Part shown: positions 1 to 6,905 of the stretch, piece by piece
Layout: the number at the start of each line of letters is the position of its first letter
Numbering within the stretch: position 1 is the stretch's first letter
Assembly (NCBI GenBank): GCA_964451785.1
Contig: CAYVJG010000048.1
Location: 1-17,180 of the forward strand
Length of the DNA stretch: 17,180 nucleotides
Origin: JAJYSO01 sp964451785
GTDB lineage: Bacteria; Bacteroidota; Bacteroidia; Flavobacteriales; Flavobacteriaceae
Direction of reading: 5' to 3'
Made by a program: the position numbers and the translations under genes
The notes under the pieces: model-generated
Database searches by the model: none
Seen by the model: the letters and a program-made list of their open reading frames with translations, nothing else
What the model was told of the DNA's origin: nothing

Positions 1-55
1 TGAAATTTTAACGACAAAATATTTAGTCTATTTTAAAAATCATTTCCGTATAAAA
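1..55. repeat. Right half of a MITE-like element (partial copy)
   Basis: The first 55 bases match the right arm of the complete element at 5241-5415 (bases 5364-5418) with only a few substitutions. The rest of this copy lies outside the window. It carries no coding sequence and sits directly before a broken racemase remnant, so it may mark the point where that gene was interrupted. Confidence 0.75.
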
Positions 56-60
56 CCAAA

Positions 61-156
61 GGAGTGACAAAACAAGTACAAACTATTTTGTATCAAGCTA
101 TTGATCGTTTTGTTAGGCGTGGTGCTAAAGCTGTGATTTTAGGATGTACAGAAATT
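61..156 (+). pseudogene. Aspartate/glutamate racemase C-terminal remnant
   Basis: Reading from base 61 in frame gives 32 codons ending in RGAKAVILGCTEI. The GCTEI block is the hallmark of the second catalytic cysteine in the Asp/Glu racemase (MurI/RacD) family, and the preceding helix fits the same region of those enzymes. The frame has no start. Its upstream end runs into the repeat element at 1-55, and its downstream end runs straight into the terminator hairpin at 158-189 instead of the rest of the fold. The family is normally about 230-270 residues long, so only a small internal piece survives and it cannot be active. The recognition rests on one strong motif and its surroundings. The exact subfamily (aspartate or glutamate racemase) cannot be told. 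Confidence 0.65.
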
Positions 157-157
157 A

Positions 158-189
158 AAAACTCCCGAAGTGTAAGCTTCGGGAGTTTT
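158..189 (-). terminator. Intrinsic terminator of the aldehyde dehydrogenase gene
   Basis: A perfect 13-base-pair stem (158-170 with 177-189) has a 6-base loop. On the minus strand it ends in a run of T. It lies about 20 bases past the stop codon of the aldehyde dehydrogenase gene. The stem is bounded by A and T runs on both sides, so it could also stop plus-strand transcription. Confidence 0.85.
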
Positions 190-209
190 CATATAAAAGA
201 AAAGGGAGT

Positions 210-1760
210 TTATAAATCAAACTTAATCCCTTGAGCTAAAGGTAATTCGGTAGTGTAATTAATGGTGTTGGTTTGACGGCGCATATACACTTTCCAAGCA
301 TCAGAGCCTGATTCGCGACCACCACCGGTTTCTTTTTCGCCACCAAAGGCTCCGCCAATTTCAGCACCAGAAGTTCCGATATTGACATTGGCAATACCGC
401 AGTCAGAACCTTCAACAGATAAGAAACGCTCAGCTTCGCGTAAGTTGTTGGTCATAATGGCAGAGGATAATCCTTGACGAACCCCATTTTGTAAAGCTAA
501 GGCTTCTTCAACATCTCCTGAATATTTAATCAGATAGAGAATAGGGGCAAAGGTTTCGGTTTGAACAATTTCGAAATTGTTTTGCACTTCGGCAATAGCT
601 GGTTTGACATAGCAACCCGAAGCGTATTCAGGGCCTTCTAAAACACCGCCCTCAACAGCAAATACGCCGCCTTCTCGTTCAATTTCACGCAATGCATTTT
701 GGTACATAGCTACGGCATCTTTGTCGATTAGTGGACCTACATGATTGTGTTGGTCTAGCGGATTGCCAATGCGGATTTGTTGATACGCATCCACCAAGGC
801 TTGTTTGACTTTGTCATAAACAGCATCGTGAATAATTAAACGTCGCGTTGAGGTACAGCGTTGTCCGGCAGTTCCTACGGCGCCAAAAACTGCGCCGATT
901 ACGGTATTTTTAATATTGGCATCTGGAGTCACAATAATGGCATTGTTGCCTCCTAGTTCTAGTAATGATTTTCCCAAGCGGGTAGCTACGTCAACGGCTA
1001 CAGCTTTACCCATACGCGTTGATCCCGTAGCCGAAATAAGTGGAACGCGTTCATCTTTGGTCATAAATTGACCCACTTTGCCATCACCGGTAATCAGGTT
1101 AGAAATGCCTTTAAATCCATTTTCTGCAAATACACGAGCGGCAATAGTTTGACAAGCTACAGAAGTAATCGGTGTTTTTTCCGAACCTTTCCAAATGGTG
1201 ACATCACCACAAACCCAAGCTAAAGCTGTGTTCCATGACCACACCGCTACAGGAAAGTTAAAAGCCGAAATTATACCGACCACACCAAGCGGGTGATATT
1301 GGTCGTACATACGGTGGCCGGGGCGCTCACTGTGCATGGTGAACCCGTTGAGTTGACGTGATAAGCCGACTGCAAAATCGCAGATATCTATCATTTCTTG
1401 CACTTCACCAAGTCCTTCTTGATAGGATTTCCCCATTTCATAAGAGACGAGTTTTCCTAGTGGTGCTTTAAGGCGACGTAATTCTTCGTTGACTTGTCTG
1501 ACAATTTCGCCGCGTTTGGGGGCTGGAGTAGTGCGCCATATTTTAAAAGCTGCTTGAGCTTCAGTGATTACCTTTTCGTAATCTTCTTTTGTAGTCGCTC
1601 TGACACTACCTATAAGTGAACCGTCTACCGGCGAATAGGATTTGATGATTTCTCCACCGGCAAAAAAATGACTGCCGATGGCGGTGCCGTTATTGTCTGT
1701 TTGTAGTCCTAAATCCGTTAAGATTTCTTCGATACCAAATTCTTTAGCAATTTGACTCAT
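210..1760 (-). CDS. amaB: ALDH7-family aldehyde dehydrogenase (aminoadipate-semialdehyde type)
   Basis: A 516-residue NAD-dependent aldehyde dehydrogenase. Its conserved blocks match the antiquitin/ALDH7A1 family, which oxidises alpha-aminoadipic semialdehyde in lysine breakdown and also other aldehydes. Visible residues are the FNFP block with Asn168, the general base Glu268 in LELGGNN, and the nucleophile Cys302 in GQRCTSTRR. The family-typical C-terminal blocks GAEIGGAFGGEKETGGGRES and LPLAQGIKF are present. The frame is open for 20 more codons upstream, but the start at 1760 gives MSQIAKEFGI, the usual family N-terminus, and the extra residues look like translated leader. The gene stands alone: its terminator follows, and a gene-free repeat region precedes it. 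A TAnnTTTG box at 1895-1902 (minus strand) is a possible -7 element, but no good -33 TTG goes with it. Family assignment is firm; the exact substrate is inferred. Confidence 0.93.
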   Translation of the reverse strand: MSQIAKEFGIEEILTDLGLQTDNNGTAIGSHFFAGGEIIKSYSPVDGSLIGSVRATTKEDYEKVITEAQAAFKIWRTTPAPKRGEIVRQVNEELRRLKAPLGKLVSYEMGKSYQEGLGEVQEMIDICDFAVGLSRQLNGFTMHSERPGHRMYDQYHPLGVVGIISAFNFPVAVWSWNTALAWVCGDVTIWKGSEKTPITSVACQTIAARVFAENGFKGISNLITGDGKVGQFMTKDERVPLISATGSTRMGKAVAVDVATRLGKSLLELGGNNAIIVTPDANIKNTVIGAVFGAVGTAGQRCTSTRRLIIHDAVYDKVKQALVDAYQQIRIGNPLDQHNHVGPLIDKDAVAMYQNALREIEREGGVFAVEGGVLEGPEYASGCYVKPAIAEVQNNFEIVQTETFAPILYLIKYSGDVEEALALQNGVRQGLSSAIMTNNLREAERFLSVEGSDCGIANVNIGTSGAEIGGAFGGEKETGGGRESGSDAWKVYMRRQTNTINYTTELPLAQGIKFDL

Positions 1761-1950
1761 TGAATTGTTTTTTATAGTTTTTGTTGAGTTGGTTGTGCAA
1801 TTATCTGAGATGAAAAGCACTGATTGCCGAATTTATAAAAATTGATTTAGAATAACTTGTTTTAACGAAGACTTATTTCTGAAAACTTGAGTTGCAAATT
1901 TAAGTTTCGAGGCTATTATTACAGGACTCCTCTCTTTTCTACGGACGAAA

Positions 1951-2078
1951 TAAGCTAATAAAGTTTGTTCACTTACCACTAGTATTTTACTAAGGAATAA
2001 GGTTTTTATCTGGATCTCTTGAACCTTATTAGCTTAGTAACCCACAAACAGGACTCAACCATAAACCTTATTAGCTTA
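1951..2078. repeat. 15-base motif AACCTTATTAGCTTA in three copies
   Basis: AACCTTATTAGCTTA occurs exactly at 2022-2036 and 2064-2078. It occurs once inverted with a single mismatch at 1951-1965. A partial inverted piece (AATAAGGTTT) is at 1996-2005, and the 8-mer CAGGACTC also recurs at 1922 and 2049. The inverted copy can pair with either direct copy, so the stretch could fold into alternative hairpins. No function is visible. Confidence 0.7.
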
Positions 2079-2113
2079 TGAATCTGTTTGGTTATTATTC
2101 AAGGAACGACTAT

Positions 2114-2387
2114 ATAGTTTATCCATACGGTATTTGCTAAAATCAAACCTATATGATAACTATTCAGCTGTTTTGAAAAAACTGATATTGAACCCACTCC
2201 GGGGTTCTTGCGTTGTTTGCATCTAACCCATAGCTACACTGCGTTTGCTACGGGTTAATCACATTAAACTCCTACGGAGTTTCCTCAAATCCACTTTGAA
2301 ATCGTAAACTTTTTTTAGGGGAAATATTTCATTCTGGAGGTGTCCTATTTTTACCCCCGTAGAACTAATACTGTATGGATAAATTAT
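2114..2387. repeat. MITE/REP-like unit: 21-base inverted repeat enclosing three hairpins
   Basis: The ends 2114-2134 and 2367-2387 are inverted repeats matching at 19 of 21 positions, with the core TTTATCCATAC. Inside lie three consecutive hairpins: 2190-2207 (GAACCC/GGGTTC, 6-base loop), 2224-2257 (10 of 11 pairs, 12-base loop) and 2266-2282 (AAACTCC/GGAGTTT, 3-base loop). No protein is encoded. The layout resembles non-autonomous mobile units or REP-like clusters. Whether it is mobile is an inference, since only one copy is in the window. Confidence 0.55.
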
Positions 2388-2439
2388 ACCTACAAAAAAT
2401 AGTAGAAATCGAATTAAAACATAATTCTAATTGGTATAA
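2384..2439. repeat. 56-base repeat, copy A
   Basis: This copy starts TTATACC and ends GGTATAA, a 7-base inverted end. It shares about 50 of 56 positions with copy B at 7602-7656, including the exact block AAAACATAATTCTAATTGG. It overlaps the last bases of the inverted repeat at 2367-2387. It is intergenic and about 30 bases beyond the terminator of alr. Confidence 0.8.
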
Positions 2440-2470
2440 CTTTAGCTAATCAAACACATATTTGACTCAT

Positions 2471-2501
2471 AAAAAAACAGCAGTCCTGTAAGAACTGCCG
2501 T
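2471..2501 (-). terminator. Intrinsic terminator of alr
   Basis: On the minus strand a stem of 7 of 8 pairs (2494-2501 with 2477-2484) is followed by a run of seven T. It lies about 30 bases past the alr stop codon. Confidence 0.75.
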
Positions 2502-2530
2502 GAGATAAAGCTATGTTTATAAGTGTTGTA

Positions 2531-3640
2531 CTATGAATTAAGGACGACGCGTTTTACACGTTGTGAAATGGTAGTCATCAATTCATATGAAATGGTTTCT
2601 ACTTCGTGTGCCAGTGCATCGGCACTGCGAGTTTTGCCAAAAATGAGTACTTCATCTCCTTCTTCACAAGCTATACCAGTCACGTCAACCATAATCATAT
2701 CCATACAGATGTCGCCGATAATAGGAGCGTATTCTCCATTGATGAGCACATGTGTTTTACCATTGCTGTAATTGCGATGAATGCCATCGGTGTAGCCTAG
2801 AGAAAGCGTAGCAGTGGTAGTGGGCTTGGCAGCTTTAAAACGACGATTGTAACTTACTGATTCGCCAGCTTGGATGTGGTGAATTTGTGAGATTAACGTT
2901 TTAAGGCTAGCTACAGGAATGAGCTGTTGATCTTCTTGAGCCGAATTGCCATAGCCGTGCATGCCTATGCCGCCGCGCACCATTTCAAAATGTGCCTCAG
3001 GATAATTTAAAATTCCTGAAGTGTTGCAGATGTGGCGTATAGGCTGATACGATAATTTGTCGGTTAGCGCTTGACAACTCCGTTTAAATTGCTCAATTTG
3101 TTGTAAGGTAAACGCGCGTTCATGTTTATCTTCACTGGCCGCTAAGTGCGAGTAGATACCTTCAACTTTTACAGCGTCTGTTTGTGAAAGGGCGCCACAG
3201 ATATAATCAATTTCATCATACTCAAATCCCAATCGATTTAAGCCGGTATTAAAGTTGAGGTGTACCGGATAATTTTTTAGGCGCATGGTCTCGGCCATTT
3301 TGATAAAAGCCTTTAAGGTACGTTTGCTATAAATAGTTGGCGTAAGTCGATGTACAATTAGAGTTTCAAAATTGCCTAATAAAGGGTGAAATACCAAAAT
3401 AGGAGCGGCAATACCAGCCTGACGCAGAGCAATACCTTCTTTAACATAAGCTACAGCTAAGTAATCTGCGCCGAGCTGCACTAATTTGTGCGCTATGGCC
3501 GGTGCGTTACTACCGTAGGCATAAGCCTTGACAACGCCCATAAATTTGGTGTCGGGTTGTAGTTTTGAACGGAGGTAGTTATAGTTGTGCGCAAGGGCTT
3601 TTAAATCTATTTCGAGTGTGGTTTCTAAAATTTTGGCCAT
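2531..3640 (-). CDS. alr: Alanine racemase
   Basis: A 369-residue PLP-dependent enzyme that interconverts L- and D-alanine in the cytoplasm and supplies D-Ala for peptidoglycan. The N-terminal TIM-barrel carries the PLP lysine Lys38 in VVKAYAYGS. Arg222 in VRGGIGMHGYG lies in the phosphate-binding region. The C-terminal beta domain carries the second catalytic base Tyr264 in VSYNRRF and Met313 in GDICMDM. The length is normal for a stand-alone Alr; many Bacteroidota also have a MurF-Alr fusion, and this is not that form. A GTG eight codons upstream (3664) is in frame. I chose the ATG at 3640 because MAKILETTLEIDL is the family-type beginning and the GTG falls inside a possible -7 promoter box. 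It is divergent from the flippase gene. Confidence 0.95.
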   Translation of the reverse strand: MAKILETTLEIDLKALAHNYNYLRSKLQPDTKFMGVVKAYAYGSNAPAIAHKLVQLGADYLAVAYVKEGIALRQAGIAAPILVFHPLLGNFETLIVHRLTPTIYSKRTLKAFIKMAETMRLKNYPVHLNFNTGLNRLGFEYDEIDYICGALSQTDAVKVEGIYSHLAASEDKHERAFTLQQIEQFKRSCQALTDKLSYQPIRHICNTSGILNYPEAHFEMVRGGIGMHGYGNSAQEDQQLIPVASLKTLISQIHHIQAGESVSYNRRFKAAKPTTTATLSLGYTDGIHRNYSNGKTHVLINGEYAPIIGDICMDMIMVDVTGIACEEGDEVLIFGKTRSADALAHEVETISYELMTTISQRVKRVVLNS

Positions 3641-3663
3641 GGTTAGCTGAGCTTTTACTATCA

Positions 3664-3671
3664 CAAAAATA
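3664..3671 (-). promoter_or_regulatory. Possible -7 box of the alr promoter
   Basis: TATTTTTG on the minus strand fits the Bacteroidota -7 form TAnnTTTG and would place the RNA start about 15-20 bases before the alr ATG. There is no clear TTG at the -33 position, so support is modest. Confidence 0.3.
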
Positions 3672-3730
3672 GTAGATTAGTTGGCATCCCCTGTTTTTTT
3701 AGTCACTTAAATATTTCATAACTTCAATTG

Positions 3731-3758
3731 TTGTGCTGCTGTAAAATGCCTACTTTTA
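3731..3758 (+). promoter_or_regulatory. Possible promoter of the flippase gene
   Basis: TTG at 3731-3733, a 17-base spacer and TACTTTTA (3751-3758) approximate the Bacteroidota TTG / TAnnTTTG promoter, 26 bases before the GTG start. The last base of the -7 box differs from consensus. Confidence 0.4.
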
Positions 3759-3783
3759 GCCTTTTAAAATAACTCTCCTTTTC

Positions 3784-5235
3784 GTGTTTAAAAAGCTGTT
3801 TAAACAAACCTTTATTTATGGCATCGCTACGGTTTTACCGCGTATGCTCAATTTTTTGTTAGTACCGCTTTACACGACAACAACAGTGATGTCAGATGCG
3901 CAATACGGACAGGTGTCGGTGATTTTTGCCTACTTTGTGTTGTTTAATGTACTCTTGTCTTATGGGATGGAGACGGCATTTTTTCGCTTTTTGCATAAGC
4001 AAGATAACCCTAAACAAGTGGTCAGCACTTCCACCTGGTCTTTGGTAGGTTCGTCGAGCTTGTTTTTGATTTTGGGCTATTTGTCGCGTGATGTTATCAC
4101 TCATATTACTGATATTCCCCCTGATATTATCGAATTTGTATTGTGGATTCTGTTTTTTGATGCCTTAGCAGTCATTCCTTTTGCATGGCTGCGCGCAGAA
4201 GAACGCCCTATCCGCTATGCGGTTATCAAAACCATTAATGTCGCATTGACCATAGGACTCAACCTTTTCTTCTTGTTGAGTTTAAAAGATTTAGCTATAG
4301 AATATCCACTTTTTAATAAAATATACATTCCTGATTTTCAAGTTGGTTATGTGTTTATTGCCAATTTAATCGCTAGTTTATTGACTTTGGTGATGATGGC
4401 GCCATTCTATTTTAAAGTAGAATTTAAATTTGATAAAATCTTGTGGAAGAGGATGCTGAACTACGCCTTTCCGGTGCTTTTAGCGGGTATTGCATTTGCT
4501 GTAAACGAAGCCTTTGATCGGGTGATGCTGCGTCATATGTTACCGCAAGATACAGCTTTGGCTGAGGTAGGAGCTTATAATGCCTGCTACAAATTAGCTT
4601 TGTTTATGACCTTGTTTTCTACAGCCTTTCGCTTAGGGGTAGAGCCGTTTTTCTTTAGCCACGCCAGTAGCCAAAATGCGCAGACTACTTATGCCCAAAT
4701 CACCAAGTATTTTTCCATTTTTGGAGCCTTGATTTATATTGTAGTTATTGTATTTGCTGATTTGATTAAGCAGGTCGTCATCACCAGTGATACCTATTGG
4801 TATGCCATGAAAATTGTACCATTAGTTTTATTGGCTAATCTGTTTTTAGGAATCTATTACAACCTTTCGGTGTGGTATAAAGTAACTGACCGCACGCGTT
4901 ATGGTGGCTATATTTCATTAATTGCTGCCGCAGTGACCATTGTAGTCAACTTGATTTTAATACCTACAATTGGGTTTATGGGGGCCGCTATATCGACCTT
5001 AGCCGCTTATGGTTCTATGATGATTTTGTCTTACATCTGGGGACAAAAATATTACCGCATTCCTTATGATCTTAAACGCATCGCCGGCTATTTAGGACTG
5101 TCTATCCTTTTTTCAGTGATTTCTTTTTATGGATTTAGAGGAAATTATGTTGTAGGTATAGGCTTGTTGCTTGTGTTTTTAGTTGTGATTTACAAGGGCG
5201 AGGGGCGCGATTTAAGACGCGTGATTAAGCGTTGA
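3784..5235 (+). CDS. MOP-superfamily polysaccharide flippase (Wzx-like)
   Basis: A 483-residue integral membrane protein with about 12-14 hydrophobic segments spread over its whole length. The N-terminus LFKQTFIYGIATVLPRMLNF followed by LLVPLYT is the typical opening of Bacteroidota oligosaccharide flippases of the polysaccharide-biosynthesis family (Wzx/MurJ-like fold). Such proteins move undecaprenyl-linked sugar units across the inner membrane for O-antigen, capsule or exopolysaccharide assembly. The start is a GTG at 3784, chosen because the conserved N-terminus begins there and no ATG fits better. There is no glycosyltransferase next to it, so the exported glycan cannot be guessed. The stop is followed after five bases by a MITE-like element that separates it from dut. 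Family is confident; substrate is unknown. Confidence 0.88.
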   Translation: MFKKLFKQTFIYGIATVLPRMLNFLLVPLYTTTTVMSDAQYGQVSVIFAYFVLFNVLLSYGMETAFFRFLHKQDNPKQVVSTSTWSLVGSSSLFLILGYLSRDVITHITDIPPDIIEFVLWILFFDALAVIPFAWLRAEERPIRYAVIKTINVALTIGLNLFFLLSLKDLAIEYPLFNKIYIPDFQVGYVFIANLIASLLTLVMMAPFYFKVEFKFDKILWKRMLNYAFPVLLAGIAFAVNEAFDRVMLRHMLPQDTALAEVGAYNACYKLALFMTLFSTAFRLGVEPFFFSHASSQNAQTTYAQITKYFSIFGALIYIVVIVFADLIKQVVITSDTYWYAMKIVPLVLLANLFLGIYYNLSVWYKVTDRTRYGGYISLIAAAVTIVVNLILIPTIGFMGAAISTLAAYGSMMILSYIWGQKYYRIPYDLKRIAGYLGLSILFSVISFYGFRGNYVVGIGLLLVFLVVIYKGEGRDLRRVIKR

Positions 5236-5240
5236 GGTTT

Positions 5241-5415
5241 TATACGAAAGTGACACATTCAAAATAGACGAATCTTTCTGTCAAAATTACAAATCTCTGC
5301 GTTAATCCCGCACGTGCGGGACGTCATAGCTATGGCTATGCCTGTGCTTTTTGCCTTGACCTTTGAAATTTTAACGACAAAATATTTAGTCTATTTCAAA
5401 AATCACTTTCGTATT
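5241..5415. mobile_element. MITE-like inverted-repeat element (complete copy)
   Basis: Perfect 12-base terminal inverted repeats, ATACGAAAGTGA (5242-5253) and its complement (5403-5414), extend inwards as an imperfect stem of roughly 50 bases per arm. The centre holds the perfect 14-base palindrome CCCGCACGTGCGGG (5307-5320) and a second hairpin CATAGC-TATG-GCTATG (5325-5340). There is no reading frame of note. A right-half copy at 1-55 shows it is a dispersed family. A clear target-site duplication is not seen. It lies between the flippase and dut and could fold as a strong RNA hairpin, possibly acting as a terminator for the flippase mRNA. Confidence 0.75.
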
Positions 5416-5462
5416 AAATCGAATTTTAGCTTATAGCATGGGGTTAATCGGGGAACGATTTT

Positions 5463-5470
5463 TATCTTAG
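5463..5470 (+). promoter_or_regulatory. Possible -7 box of the dut promoter
   Basis: TATCTTAG, one base off the Bacteroidota form TAnnTTTG, lies 18 bases before the dut ATG. This suits a gene cut off from the upstream flippase by the repeat element. No convincing -33 TTG is seen. Confidence 0.3.
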
Positions 5471-5488
5471 CCACAAAATAAATCGATT

Positions 5489-5923
5489 ATGGACGTTAAA
5501 ATTATCAATAAATCAACTCACGCTCTTCCACATTATGCTACAGCTGCATCAGCCGGCATGGACTTGCGTGCTTTTATAGAAAAACCTATTGTTTTAAAAC
5601 CCTTAGAACGCTGTATTGTCAAAACAGGCTTGTTTATGGAATTGCCGGTAGGCTATGAAGCTCAAGTGCGTCCGCGCAGTGGATTAGCCGCTAAACACGG
5701 TATTACTGTATTGAATGCCCCAGGAACAATAGATGCAGATTATCGCGGTGAAATCGGGGTGATTTTAGTCAATTTGTCAAATGATGAATTTACAATCGAA
5801 AACGGTGAGCGCGTGGCACAGCTAGTCATTGCTAAACACGAGCAAGTAGTTTGGAAAGAAGTAGAGGGACTCTCTGATAGCGATCGCGGTCAAGGTGGAT
5901 TTGGAAGCACTGGAAAAAAATAA
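5489..5923 (+). CDS. dut: Deoxyuridine 5'-triphosphate nucleotidohydrolase (dUTPase)
   Basis: A 144-residue trimeric dUTPase that hydrolyses dUTP to dUMP and diphosphate, keeping uracil out of DNA and supplying dTMP synthesis. All five family motifs are present in order: ASAGMDLRA (motif I, about 20-28), RPRSG (61-65), GTIDADYRGEIG (79-90, with the water-activating Asp84), RVAQLV (108-113) and the glycine-rich tail DRGQGGFGSTG (132-142) that closes over the substrate. The length is standard. The preceding flippase gene reads the same way, but a 175-base repeat element lies between them and dut probably has its own promoter. No terminator is obvious downstream. Confidence 0.97.
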   Translation: MDVKIINKSTHALPHYATAASAGMDLRAFIEKPIVLKPLERCIVKTGLFMELPVGYEAQVRPRSGLAAKHGITVLNAPGTIDADYRGEIGVILVNLSNDEFTIENGERVAQLVIAKHEQVVWKEVEGLSDSDRGQGGFGSTGKK

Positions 5924-6018
5924 TTTTTTAGAGGTTATTTCTTTTAAAAATGCGACTCGGACATAAAGCAAAGCACGACTGGTTTTATTAAATTTTCATT
6001 TTTTGTTAGCTAATGTTG

Positions 6019-6058
6019 AATTATTATTATAGATATCATCTATTTGATTATAATAATT
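6019..6058. repeat. AT-rich nested hairpin between dut and the peroxiredoxin gene
   Basis: AATTATTAT (6019-6027) pairs with ATAATAATT (6050-6058) around an inner hairpin TAGAT-ATC-ATCTA (6030-6042). It lies about 95 bases past dut and has no T-run. It may be a weak terminator-like structure or chance in AT-rich DNA. Confidence 0.35.
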
Positions 6059-6097
6059 TACTTTGTGGAACTGCGCTTGAATTGCCCTATTTTGTGT

Positions 6098-6120
6098 ATA
6101 ACTAAAATCTATTCAGTTAT
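6098..6120. promoter_or_regulatory. Dyad ATAACT-N11-AGTTAT upstream of the peroxiredoxin gene
   Basis: A perfect 6-base inverted repeat with an 11-base spacer is centred about 60 bases upstream of the likely -7 box. The spacing (half-sites about 1.5 helical turns apart) would suit a dimeric regulator. In a peroxide-defence gene an OxyR- or PerR-type regulator is an obvious thought, but the sequence does not identify the protein. Confidence 0.3.
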
Positions 6121-6145
6121 AAATAAAATCATGTTAGGGTGCATA

Positions 6146-6173
6146 TTACAACAAAAGATATAGCCTAGATTTG
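6146..6173 (+). promoter_or_regulatory. Promoter of the peroxiredoxin gene
   Basis: TAGATTTG (6166-6173) fits the Bacteroidota -7 consensus TAnnTTTG exactly. A TTA 17 bases upstream (6146-6148) stands in for the -33 TTG. The start codon is about 40 bases downstream. Confidence 0.5.
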
Positions 6174-6214
6174 TACTGTAAAATAAGAACTTAATCACTT
6201 AAATTAATATAACT

Positions 6215-6853
6215 ATGTCACTAGTAGGAAAACAATTTCCCAATTTAGCTGTAGATGCTATGAATGAAATGGGAGATACTTTTAAACTCAATGTTTTAGA
6301 AGAAGCTAAAAAAAATAACAAGAAAGTTGTTTTGTTTTGGTATCCAAAAGACTTTACTTATGTGTGCCCTACTGAATTGCACGCTTTTCAAGAGGCTTTA
6401 AAAGAATTTGAAGATCGCAATACCATCGTTATCGGCGCGTCATGCGATACGCCAGAGGTTCACTTTGCATGGTTAAATACTGCAAAAGACAATGGTGGGA
6501 TTGAAGGTGTAACTTACCCAATTATAGCCGATACTAACCGTAACTTAAGCGCTCGTTTAGGAATTTTAGACATTACTAACGAAACTTTTGACGAAGAAAC
6601 AGGCGTTATCAGTGTAGAAGGTGACAACGTCACTTACCGCGCTACTTACCTTATTGATGAAGAAGGAAAAGTATTTCACGAAGGTGTAAATGATATGCCA
6701 TTGGGTCGTAACGTAAAAGAATATTTACGTATGATCGATGCCTATACTCACGTTCAAAAACACGGTGAAGTTTGTCCTGCTAACTGGGAAGAAGGTCAAG
6801 AAGCTATGGGTGCAGATAGCAAAAGTACTGCTGCTTATTTGGCTACACACTAA
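6215..6853 (+). CDS. Typical 2-Cys peroxiredoxin (AhpC/Prx1 type)
   Basis: A 212-residue cytoplasmic peroxidase that reduces hydrogen peroxide, organic hydroperoxides and peroxynitrite. The thioredoxin-like fold carries the peroxidatic Cys51 in the block FTYVCPTEL and the resolving Cys187 in GEVCPANW, both with the expected partners, so the catalytic cycle should be intact. A third cysteine, Cys77, is in GASCDTP. The C-terminal tail after the resolving Cys is long enough to cover the active site as in sensitive 2-Cys enzymes. A thioredoxin-like gene follows after 52 bases on the same strand and is a natural candidate for its reductant. A good -7 promoter box and a dyad precede the gene. No ahpF is nearby. 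Confidence 0.95.
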   Translation: MSLVGKQFPNLAVDAMNEMGDTFKLNVLEEAKKNNKKVVLFWYPKDFTYVCPTELHAFQEALKEFEDRNTIVIGASCDTPEVHFAWLNTAKDNGGIEGVTYPIIADTNRNLSARLGILDITNETFDEETGVISVEGDNVTYRATYLIDEEGKVFHEGVNDMPLGRNVKEYLRMIDAYTHVQKHGEVCPANWEEGQEAMGADSKSTAAYLATH

Positions 6854-6905
6854 ATAGAATTTAAGCGCAAAGGCTAACTTAAATGTTGAATTTAAAATTA
6901 ATGTA

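Larger units (their letters stand above)
1761..2470. other. Gene-free region rich in repeats
   Basis: About 700 bases without any credible reading frame lie between the start of the aldehyde dehydrogenase gene and the terminator of alr. They hold a 15-base motif in three copies (1951-2078), an inverted repeat enclosing three hairpins (2114-2387), and one copy of a 56-base repeat (2384-2439). These are listed separately. The remaining AT-rich parts show nothing I can name. Confidence 0.7.

Noticed and set aside
1761..1820. N-terminal extension of the aldehyde dehydrogenase by 20 residues
   Set aside because: The extension is low-complexity Asn/Thr/Ser sequence, and the family N-terminus begins at the ATG at 1760.
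1761..2470. CRISPR array or attachment site in the gene-free region
   Set aside because: The repeats are not evenly spaced, differ in orientation and family, and no cas or integrase gene is present.
2523..2800. Plus-strand frames of 64-82 codons
   Set aside because: They lie wholly or mostly within alr on the opposite strand, overlap each other, and encode nothing recognisable, so they are antisense shadows.
3641..3664. GTG start for alr at 3664
   Set aside because: The ATG at 3640 begins the conserved family N-terminus, and the GTG overlaps a possible -7 promoter box.
5307..5340. The palindrome and hairpin as an independent regulator-binding site
   Set aside because: Both lie in the centre of the MITE-like element and are better explained as part of its structure.
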